Below are positions 14,672-21,158 of a stretch of DNA of 21,158 bases, piece by piece; positions within the stretch are counted from its first letter, which is position 1; each line of letters begins with the position of its first letter. The notes under the pieces were generated by a model. It had not been told where the DNA came from. It did no database searches and worked only from the letters and a program-made list of their open reading frames with translations. Source of the stretch: JBMNNU01 sp050942695 (GTDB taxonomy: Bacteria; Chloroflexota; UBA6077); assembly GCA_050942695.1 (NCBI GenBank), contig JBMNNU010000018.1, forward strand, positions 1-21,158. The letters run 5' to 3'. The translations under genes were made by a program, and so were the position numbers.

Positions 14672-14823
14672 CCATTATCGAAACCACGTGATATGTGCCT
14701 TCAGAATTGCGGACCAACCGAGGTTCTTGACAGCTCTTGAGTCGTTGATGGTCATACGGCGAGGCGAAGCAACAAGTGTGTTGTTCGCGAGGTCTCTCGC
14801 TGACGTAAGTATACCACGCAAGA

Positions 14824-14853
14824 ATTATACCAACTTAGATCATACCATGCCAG
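14824..14853 (-). promoter_or_regulatory. Candidate sigma-70-type promoter for fbp
   Basis: Read on the minus strand, CTGGCA (14853-14848) and a perfect TATAAT (14829-14824) are separated by 18 bases. It would give an mRNA leader of roughly 310 bases before the fbp start codon. The -10 is excellent and the -35 matches four of six. Confidence 0.35.
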
Positions 14854-15230
14854 TATCTTATGGTTGTTCCAACGATGGTGTCATTGTGACAACCCAATAA
14901 TAATTAGCGTTGTTACCTTTGAATGCTGTTCGTGCCATCCTTTCGGCCAATCCCCTGTTATCGGCGATATCGGTTGAAAAGCATCGAACCACTTCAACCC
15001 CCATTTTTTCCTATTAACATCCGGTGGCGCATCTGACGAATATTTCTCGTGTAGCTGTAGCTGTTAGCCGTGCGGCTGAAATCCAAGCAACAGTTTCTAG
15101 ACCCGCTTGTGCGAACCCATAGCAGGTTTGCTCTGTAAGATTGCGCGGCTGTGGCCCCTACAGAAGCTGGCGATTGTTGCCGATAAATATAGTTACATGG
15201 CACCACAATTTTTCGATCTAGGTGACTGCG

Positions 15231-16328
15231 ATGAAGCAATCTCTGCGCACTGTAGCAGCATTTTTCCTGATTCTGGTCGGTGTAATCAGTCTGGTCGTCT
15301 TTGGAGTTCAGCCGGCATCAGCCTCGGATGATCAATCTCTAACTCAGCAAGTAGTGGATCTGGTCAACCAGGAGCGATTAAAGGCCGGACTTCTTCCCTT
15401 GAAATGGAACGAACAATTGGCAGCCGCGGCTACAGCGTATGCTCAGGATATGGCTTCTCGTAACTTTTTTTCTCACCACTCTCCGGAAGGTACTACGCCG
15501 GTGGAGCGCGCTCAAAGTGCTGGGTACGAGGCCTATGGATGGGGAGGGCTCTACGTTGGCGAAAACCTGGCAAGAGGCTTTCCTACAGCAGAGGGGGCTG
15601 TACAGGGTTGGATGGCCAGTGAAGGTCACCGGAACAACATACTTCACGACAAGTACCGAGAGACAGGGGTTGGTGTTGCCGTTGCTGCGAGTGGCGCAAG
15701 GGTTTGGGTCCAGAAGTTTGGCAGTAGGCCAAAAGTGTTGCCGGTATTCATCAACGAAGATGCCCCTACGACGGGATCTTGCGATGTAATGCTATCGATA
15801 TGTGCTGAGACAGTATCTCCCTGGGGCAGTCTAGGCGACATAACCGCGATGATGGTGAGCAACAATCCAAGCTTTTCGGGTGCAGTGTGGGAACCCTATT
15901 CGCCGAAAAAAAGCTGGAGGTTGGAAAGCAAGCCCGGTTTGCAAAAGGTGTATGTGAGATTGATTGACAAAAACCATGCGACAACCGAATCATCCGACGA
16001 AATTTATTTGATAAGCCAACAAGCACTGAGTATTTCTGAAGTAGAGAATATCGAGCCGGTACCTACGGAACATCAGGAGCAACCGGAATTCAGGCTTGGG
16101 TTTAAGCTGCTGGCTGATTTGATACCTGAAAAGGTTGGCTTGCCCCTGGAGAACGAGCACGTTCAGGTTAACGGCGACTCTTTGCAGGCGACAACTAGAG
16201 GCCTCATGGTGTGGAGGAAAGCAGACAATTGGACCGCCTTTACAGATGGCGCTTGGACTTGGATAAACGGCCCGTACGGCTTGCAGGATAGAGCCAACGA
16301 TCAAAGATTACCCTGGGAACAACAGTAA
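15231..16328 (+). CDS. Secreted CAP-domain (SCP/PR1, YkwD-like) protein
   Basis: This 365-residue protein has a signal peptide (KQSLR, a hydrophobic core at 8-26, cleavage probably after ASA at about 32). A CAP domain follows (about 36-165) with FFSHHSPEG (79-87), GENLA (110-114) and EGHRNNIL (131-138), so the His and Glu residues of the family cavity are present. Residues about 200-262 resemble an Ig-like beta sandwich (AVWEPYSPKKSWRL, KVYVRLID). The last 45 residues form a module with VWRKADNWTAFTDG and TWINGPYGLQ, of a kind I associate with exported Chloroflexota proteins. The ATG at 15231 has AGGTGA 5 bases upstream; an in-frame GTG at 15222 overlaps that site and is less likely. Bacterial CAP proteins are extracellular; their function is mostly unknown. 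Confidence 0.87.
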   Translation: MKQSLRTVAAFFLILVGVISLVVFGVQPASASDDQSLTQQVVDLVNQERLKAGLLPLKWNEQLAAAATAYAQDMASRNFFSHHSPEGTTPVERAQSAGYEAYGWGGLYVGENLARGFPTAEGAVQGWMASEGHRNNILHDKYRETGVGVAVAASGARVWVQKFGSRPKVLPVFINEDAPTTGSCDVMLSICAETVSPWGSLGDITAMMVSNNPSFSGAVWEPYSPKKSWRLESKPGLQKVYVRLIDKNHATTESSDEIYLISQQALSISEVENIEPVPTEHQEQPEFRLGFKLLADLIPEKVGLPLENEHVQVNGDSLQATTRGLMVWRKADNWTAFTDGAWTWINGPYGLQDRANDQRLPWEQQ

Positions 16329-16349
16329 GGGGTTAAACAGCACACCATG

Positions 16350-18092
16350 CTACTCCTCGGTACCCGCCCTGGCTAACGGCAGGGTGAAGTGGAAGGTTGA
16401 TCCCTTTCCTTCCTCAGATTCAGCCCAGATATCGCCGTGGTGACGCTCCACGATTTCCTTGGTGATATATAATCCGAGGCCCAGCCCAACATGCCCTCGA
16501 TGGATTTTCCCTCGCCCTTGGTAGAACCGTTCGAAGACCCGTGTAATATCCTGTTTGGGTATGCCGATTCCCTGGTCGGCTACCGATACCAAAGCCTCAG
16601 ATGGACCGTGATTAGAGTGCCGTATACCCTTTACGGTAATGTCGATCCGGCTCTCCGATAGTGAGTACTTGATAGCATTCTCCATCAGGTTGGAGACAAC
16701 TTCCTCGATCCGTCGCCTATCGGCTAGCACGGTCAGCCCGCTATCCCCCTGAAACGAAATCTTGCGGTTGTCAGCGGTCAACTGCATGTTTTCCGCTACT
16801 CTCCGTACCAGCTCAGCTAGATCAAAGCGACTAATCTCCAGGGATAGCTGCCCCGTTTCGATTTTTTGTAGATCGAGCAACTGTTCGATCATCGCCAGCA
16901 TTCTATCGCTCTGATCTAACATCCTTCCCAGCACATCGAGGTCGGATGCGCGTTGAGGATCGATTTCTGCCTTGCGTAGCAGCAACTCTGTATAGGCTTT
17001 AAACACAGCGACCGGCGTTTTTAGTTCGTGGGAGACTATACCCAGAAACTCTTGTCTGGCTTGCTGCTTTGCCTGTTGGCGGCTGATCTCAAGCTGCCGC
17101 CAGGCTAGATCGGCTCTCTCGACGGACAAACCAACCTGAGCAGCGATGAGCGAGAGAAAGGCGAGGTCCTCGGATCCAAAACTTCCCGTTTGTGCGGTTG
17201 CGACTCGAAGGATTCCCCGTTTCTCCCCTGCAACCAGAATTGGAACAGCGAGGAGACTTCGCGTCCTGCTTCCCTCGAACTCGCGACTCAATCTGGGGTT
17301 GGCAGCCACGTCATCGCATATCAACGGTTGGCCTGTATCCAGCACTTCCGTAATCCAACTTGAGGAAAGCAGCGCCGAGGTTTCTTTCTCGTCGTATATT
17401 CGGCCTGGCCCGCAATTGCCGGGCCGCCCAACGCAGACGACGTGCTCCCCACGTTCGTCCAGCAACACAAGCTCGGTATCGTCGACTTTCAAGGATGAGT
17501 TGATCGCATCTGCCACAGTCTGTATGAAAGAAAACAGCTCCAAATCCTTGATTCCAGCCAGCTTTAACAGCGTCTCCGATTGTCGGACTCGCTGGCGTTC
17601 CTGGTATAAAAGCCGATCGTTTTCTATGGCGACGGCAGCGATACCCGCAAGGATCTCCAGACCTGTAAGGCGGCTTCCCGCGGGGGGGACTAGCTCGACC
17701 CCTGCGGTGGCTAGAACCCCTACTACGTCGTCTCGCAGCTTCATAGGAACCACAGCCAGGCCGCGTACCCGACGCCTGCGGCCCGGCAAGTCGCGGAATC
17801 GTCGCTCCTGAGATGCGTCTAGAATGGCTACCGGTTCACCATGGTATGCGACCCATCCCTCGATACCCTCCCCGATTTTTATGGAACTGCGGCCCAGCAG
17901 CTTTTCCGGGAGGCCTTCGGCTGCTCGAAGAACCAGCTTTCCACCCTCTCTCAACATCACGTACGATTCGTCGGAGAGCATCATCTGGCGCGCCGTGCGC
18001 GTGACAATACGGAGAAACTCTTCGGTATCGTTGATGTGAGATAATACTCCAACCACCTGTTGAATTGCTTCACCAATGCTTAGCCGGCTCAT
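16350..18092 (-). CDS. Soluble GAF-GAF sensor histidine kinase
   Basis: This 580-residue kinase has no transmembrane segment or signal peptide and should be cytoplasmic. Two GAF domains (about 20-160 and 185-325) precede a coiled linker (328-348), a HisKA domain with the phosphorylated His355 in FLGIVSHELKTP, and a HATPase domain with Asn472 (NLMENAIKYS), DQGIGIP (506-512), FERFYQ (520-525) and GLGLGLYI (536-543). All catalytic boxes are intact. The ATG has AGGTG 6 bases upstream. It lies 33 bases after the response regulator gene in the same direction, so the two form a pair. GAF domains bind small molecules or cofactors; no Cys/His pattern shows which signal is sensed. Confidence 0.93.
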   Translation of the reverse strand: MSRLSIGEAIQQVVGVLSHINDTEEFLRIVTRTARQMMLSDESYVMLREGGKLVLRAAEGLPEKLLGRSSIKIGEGIEGWVAYHGEPVAILDASQERRFRDLPGRRRRVRGLAVVPMKLRDDVVGVLATAGVELVPPAGSRLTGLEILAGIAAVAIENDRLLYQERQRVRQSETLLKLAGIKDLELFSFIQTVADAINSSLKVDDTELVLLDERGEHVVCVGRPGNCGPGRIYDEKETSALLSSSWITEVLDTGQPLICDDVAANPRLSREFEGSRTRSLLAVPILVAGEKRGILRVATAQTGSFGSEDLAFLSLIAAQVGLSVERADLAWRQLEISRQQAKQQARQEFLGIVSHELKTPVAVFKAYTELLLRKAEIDPQRASDLDVLGRMLDQSDRMLAMIEQLLDLQKIETGQLSLEISRFDLAELVRRVAENMQLTADNRKISFQGDSGLTVLADRRRIEEVVSNLMENAIKYSLSESRIDITVKGIRHSNHGPSEALVSVADQGIGIPKQDITRVFERFYQGRGKIHRGHVGLGLGLYITKEIVERHHGDIWAESEEGKGSTFHFTLPLARAGTEE

Positions 18093-18125
18093 TTTGCACC
18101 TGAATGATCAGAGTGGGATCGCTTC

Positions 18126-18830
18126 TTACTTTGTTTTTCGAAAGTCGACGAAACGGTAACCCAGCCCTCTTTCTGTGAGCACATATTTGGGATGGGCCGG
18201 ATCAGGCTCTATCTTCTGCCGTAGATAGTTGACGTAAAGCCTGACGTAGTGCTGCTCCTCGCGATACTCATAACCCCACACCTTGGCTAGAAGCGTTTCG
18301 TAGGTTAGAACTCGCCCCGGATTGCTGATCAGGTGATAAAGGAGTCGGTGTTCGGTCGGGGTAAGTGATGCTCGTTTCCCCCTCAGGATTACCTCGTTCC
18401 GGGCAAAATCGACAGTCAGCTCCGAATCCACCTCCACCTGGGTTTTGGGCACCATCGGTGGCATTTCCGCGCGACGTAAGACCGCCTGGATGCGGCTGAG
18501 CAACTCCCTCTGGCTGAAGGGTTTGGTCACGTAGTCGTCGGCTCCCAGTTGGAGTCCCTGCACCTTGTCCGCTTCCTCGCCCCGCACCGTCAGCATAATG
18601 ACAGGGGCGTTATGGGCTTCACGTATCCGCCTTAACGTCTCGAAGCCGTCCATTTCAGGCATCATTACATCTAACACGATCAGATCCGGGAGCTTCTCCC
18701 GCACCTTATCGAGAGCTTCGTAGCCGTTGGAGGCTGCGAAGACCAGGTATCCCTCCATCTCCAAGTAGAGCCTGACAGCGTGAACCAGATCTGGTTCGTC
18801 GTCCACCACCAGGATACGTCTCTGATCCAT
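18126..18830 (-). CDS. OmpR/PhoB-type response regulator
   Basis: This 234-residue protein has a receiver domain with Asp10-Asp11, phospho-acceptor Asp54 (VLDVMMPEMDG), Thr81 and Lys103 (TKPFS), followed by a winged-helix DNA-binding domain (about 135-230; SLTPTEHRLLYHL, HYVRLYVNYLRQKIE, RGLGYRF). It should bind DNA as a dimer and control transcription once phosphorylated by the adjacent kinase. It is KdpE/PhoB-like by sequence style. The ATG at 18830 with GAGGAAG 5-7 bases upstream gives a normal N-terminus (MDQRRILVVDDEPD). A GTG at 18872 with GGGGAG only 3 bases upstream would add 14 residues and is less likely. Target genes are not shown by the sequence. Confidence 0.94.
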   Translation of the reverse strand: MDQRRILVVDDEPDLVHAVRLYLEMEGYLVFAASNGYEALDKVREKLPDLIVLDVMMPEMDGFETLRRIREAHNAPVIMLTVRGEEADKVQGLQLGADDYVTKPFSQRELLSRIQAVLRRAEMPPMVPKTQVEVDSELTVDFARNEVILRGKRASLTPTEHRLLYHLISNPGRVLTYETLLAKVWGYEYREEQHYVRLYVNYLRQKIEPDPAHPKYVLTERGLGYRFVDFRKTK

Positions 18831-18932
18831 GTTTTCTTCCTCGACATAACGAGAATAGGCAGCAAGATTCACTTGCTCCCCTTTATTACAGTTTAACGCA
18901 TTATTTATAAGAAGGGCGTAGGAATCATCATC

Positions 18933-18976
18933 GAAAACAGTAAGGCTGGGCTTGAGCGCCCAGCCTTACTGTTTTC
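18933..18976. terminator. 19-bp hairpin terminator overlapping the stop of the exported protein gene
   Basis: The arm GAAAACAGTAAGGCTGGGC (18933-18951) pairs perfectly with 18958-18976 around the 6-base loop TTGAGC. The stem begins with GAAAA and ends with TTTTC, so it resembles a bidirectional terminator with its T-run inside the stem. Its right end covers two bases of the TGA stop (18975-18977) of the upstream minus-strand gene, separating that gene from the two-component pair. Confidence 0.7.
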
Positions 18977-21158
18977 ATGGCCGGTTCCACGGGATGCCCA
19001 TGGAGTTATGGCCACCAAGCCAGTCTGAGAAGTACATCGACCTTTCTACCACCACGGGTTGATCGGCCTGAATCCGGGTGGAGAAGGATGTATCGGGGAG
19101 GATGCTGTTCATCTCCAGCGTCAAGCGACTCGTGGGCTTCAGGGTATACTTCTTCTCGACAGAGGAGCCATCCTCCTTCATGAAGAGCGCTGTGATGTTG
19201 GCAGGAGACCTATTGGGGTTCATCAGTAGGATGTTCTGGGAGAACGGTTTGGCCGTAGAACCCTCCGGGAGGTACCATAGCCTGGCAGCCTCTGGCGCGC
19301 CCATCGAGTTATGGGATCCCAACCCATCAGGGAAGTAGATGGACCGTTCGGCCACAATAGGGATATCCGATTCGATCTTTGTGGCTACCCGTACCCCCGG
19401 CACTTCCTGGTTTAGAGGTACGCTTACCCTGGAACGTTCGCGGACCAGATACTGTTTAGTAACGGTTCCGCCATCCTCTTTCATATATGTAGCGGTTACC
19501 GTTGCAGGCACGTCGTTGGGATTCAGCATCAGAATCCAGGTGTCGAATCCGAGTCGCGTAACCCCCTCCGCCATATACCAGGTCTTGGATAATGCGGTTG
19601 CGCCGATAGAGTCGGAACCCGCTTTCCCCTTATCCTTATAGATCGCCCTCTCGGCCACGATAGGTCTGTCGGCCTCGATCCGGGTAGCCACGGCAGCGTC
19701 AGGCACTATCTGGTTAACCAGGAGGCTAGCCCTGGATACATGTGGTATCAACATCTGGTGGGCTATCGTGCTGCCGTCCTCCTTGAAGAAGGTGATGTTG
19801 GCGACAGCCGGTTCCTTATTGGGATTTTGAATCAGGATCCAAGTTTCGAAGGGAGGTGATGTTCCACCCTCAGCAAAGTACCAGCTTTGGGAGGGGGAAA
19901 TGGCCCCTGCGGTGGCGTGTCCCTCTTTCCCAAAGTACATTGCCCGCTCAGCTAGGATGTAACGATCCGACTCGATCATCGTCGATACCTCGCTATTGGG
20001 CACCTCGGAGTTGAGGAAAATACTCATCCTGCTCGTCGGCTTCAGCGCATAGTTGCTGATTTTCTGCCCCCCATCGGGAAGCATATAGGTTACCTTGGCG
20101 TTAGCCGCGACGGGGTCCGGATTCTGGAGAAGCAGCCAGGTGTCGAAAGGCTCATTGGTTGACCCCTCGGCGAAGTACCAGGTTTTGGGTATAGGTGTCG
20201 GAGTAGGGGTGGGGGTTGGCGCCGGTGGTGGTGTGGGCGCCGTGCTTTGCCCGAAAATGGGCTGAGGTTTCGGGCCTTCCTTTGGGATCACTTTTGGCAT
20301 CGGCACCAGGGGAGGGGCTGCTGCATCCACCCAAAGGAAGGTCACATCTACCCAATCTGATCCCTTCATCCCGAGGTCGTCCCAGAAGGTTCCGTCGGCT
20401 AAGTCGATTGCTGCAGGATACAGCACCAGGCGGCCGTACTGATCCTTCCCATCGTTGTAGTTATCGAAGAAAGCAGCGTTCACCTGGGGCGTAAAGCGAG
20501 GAAGATCCTTGAAAATTTCTCGCTCTGCATCCCAATAGTTGTCCTTCGTGTTCCATGGCCCCACGTCCCACACAGGCGCAACGGCCTTTCGCCCGTTATA
20601 AGAGATCTCCACCTGGTACTCCTTACCATCACGGCTGTTTAGAGCCTTTCTGGAGGGAAGCGCAACGAAGCGATCTCTCTCGGTGATTTGGTGGCCGTTG
20701 GCTGTGAACCGGCCTACCAATCCCTCTCTCGTCGCGTATAGACGGACGGTAGGCCTGGTAGCCAGAGCTTGGTAGGTGGTGGTAGGCTCGGTGGGGTCAG
20801 CAGGGGCCACCTTCAGATTAACCTCTTCCAAAACGGGGGAGCGCCCTTCACTCTCTGAAAGCAGAGTTGCTCTATATTGAGCAGCCACGCCTCCCGCTTG
20901 GTAGCTGAATGCCTGGCCTGAACTCTCTACCTCCTGCCAGGGCGACCACCGATTGTCTCCCGATTGAACACGCACCTCCAGGATTATCTCGGTGCCCTGA
21001 GGTTTAGATGCCTCGAAGGTGATGCCCAGGGCGTCGAAAGCTTGGTCGGTCGATATCGCAGGGGAGAGGTATATACCAAAAAAGCTGAACGGCGGATATG
21101 AGTCCGCTGTGAACCGCGGATTGCCTTCTAACTGGAGGCCGCCTTGGCCGGCTACGAT
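18975..21158 (-). CDS. Large exported protein with DPBB-like domain and four ~100-aa repeats (N-terminus beyond window)
   Basis: The frame is open from the stop at 18975 to the right edge, so the first visible in-frame GTG (20975) is not the real start; 727 residues are visible. Residues about 1-140 look like a beta sandwich (LEVRVQSGDNRWSPWQEV). About 139-278 resembles a double-psi beta-barrel (RlpA/expansin type) with VWDVGPWN near 196-203. A Pro/Thr linker (about 305-324) leads to four repeats whose conserved Trp lie at 327, 426, 527 and 628. Each has WYxAEG-like, a short hydrophobic strand with NP, a DG turn, TSR/RSR, and a D(x)P-(x)3-ER(A/S)-(M/I)Y end. The protein is clearly extracellular in style; a cell-wall or adhesive role is inference. 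Confidence 0.8.
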   Translation of the reverse strand: MVAGQGGLQLEGNPRFTADSYPPFSFFGIYLSPAISTDQAFDALGITFEASKPQGTEIILEVRVQSGDNRWSPWQEVESSGQAFSYQAGGVAAQYRATLLSESEGRSPVLEEVNLKVAPADPTEPTTTYQALATRPTVRLYATREGLVGRFTANGHQITERDRFVALPSRKALNSRDGKEYQVEISYNGRKAVAPVWDVGPWNTKDNYWDAEREIFKDLPRFTPQVNAAFFDNYNDGKDQYGRLVLYPAAIDLADGTFWDDLGMKGSDWVDVTFLWVDAAAPPLVPMPKVIPKEGPKPQPIFGQSTAPTPPPAPTPTPTPTPIPKTWYFAEGSTNEPFDTWLLLQNPDPVAANAKVTYMLPDGGQKISNYALKPTSRMSIFLNSEVPNSEVSTMIESDRYILAERAMYFGKEGHATAGAISPSQSWYFAEGGTSPPFETWILIQNPNKEPAVANITFFKEDGSTIAHQMLIPHVSRASLLVNQIVPDAAVATRIEADRPIVAERAIYKDKGKAGSDSIGATALSKTWYMAEGVTRLGFDTWILMLNPNDVPATVTATYMKEDGGTVTKQYLVRERSRVSVPLNQEVPGVRVATKIESDIPIVAERSIYFPDGLGSHNSMGAPEAARLWYLPEGSTAKPFSQNILLMNPNRSPANITALFMKEDGSSVEKKYTLKPTSRLTLEMNSILPDTSFSTRIQADQPVVVERSMYFSDWLGGHNSMGIPWNRP

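Larger units (their letters stand above)
14507..15230. other. 724-base region between divergent fbp and CAP genes
   Basis: No convincing gene was found. ORFs here, including a 140-codon + frame overlapping fbp antisense, resemble nothing known and lack binding sites. On the minus strand a candidate fbp promoter and a leader with competing hairpins can be seen (listed separately). A small hairpin, CGGCTT/AAGCCG around CAA, lies at 14552-14566. Near 15143-15162 the GGCCCCTACA end resembles the palindromic repeat before the PrpD gene, possibly a fragment. Confidence 0.4.

Noticed and set aside
14478..14900. 140-codon + strand ORF overlapping the fbp start
   Set aside because: It is antisense to fbp and its leader, has no binding site, and its translation has no recognisable motif.
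18975..20975. Treating the GTG at 20975 as the start of the large exported protein
   Set aside because: The frame is open upstream to base 21158 and codes for continuous beta-sandwich-like sequence (for example FDALGITFEAS before LEVRVQ), so the real start is outside the window.

Overview
The window reads as chromosomal DNA of a bacterium, most likely a member of the Chloroflexota or a similarly deep-branching lineage. This is inferred from gene content, not measured: an archaeal-type (class V) fructose-1,6-bisphosphate aldolase/phosphatase, exported CAP-domain and repeat-rich proteins with a VWRKADNW-type C-terminal module, and intergenic regions full of degenerate repeats. No rRNA, tRNA, CRISPR array, transposase, phage gene or plasmid function was seen.

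Layout. 1-760: a small MoaD/ThiS-like protein and a small zinc-ribbon membrane protein on the + strand. The second one abuts, stop codon to stop codon, a minus-strand metallo-beta-lactamase/beta-CASP RNA-processing exonuclease (759-2159). 2489-5930: a xylose-isomerase-like TIM-barrel sugar isomerase/epimerase followed by a divergent transketolase, closed by a strong bidirectional terminator. 5999-7726 (minus): a CPA2/Kef-type cation:proton antiporter with an NAD-binding RCK domain. 7982-8773: an atypical SDR lacking the usual catalytic Tyr and Lys. 8993-13127 (minus): an MmgE/PrpD protein, a SdhA/FrdA flavoprotein and a SdhB/FrdB iron-sulfur protein, in that transcription order. 13406-14506 (minus): class V FBPase. 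15231-16328: a secreted CAP-domain protein. 16350-18830 (minus): an OmpR-type response regulator and a soluble GAF-GAF histidine kinase. 18975-21158 (minus): a large exported protein with a double-psi beta-barrel-like domain, a Pro/Thr linker and four ~100-residue repeats; it runs off the right edge of the window.

How the genes fit together. Class V FBPase and transketolase belong to gluconeogenic and pentose-phosphate carbon flow, and the TIM-barrel isomerase next to the transketolase suggests a shared sugar route. PrpD plus SdhAB suggests handling of di- or tricarboxylates. The two-component pair and the exported proteins form a signalling and cell-surface block.

Most notable observations. 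(1) The SdhB-like subunit keeps all ligands for the [2Fe-2S] and [4Fe-4S] clusters but has lost all three cysteines for the quinone-proximal [3Fe-4S] cluster, and no membrane anchor gene lies in the window. (2) Heptanucleotide-phased degenerate repeat tracts sit just upstream of three genes (isomerase, transketolase, sdhB); two of these tracts match heptad by heptad. (3) The transketolase carries GEG in place of the near-universal GDG cofactor motif. (4) The SDR has Ser and Arg where the catalytic Tyr and Lys should be.
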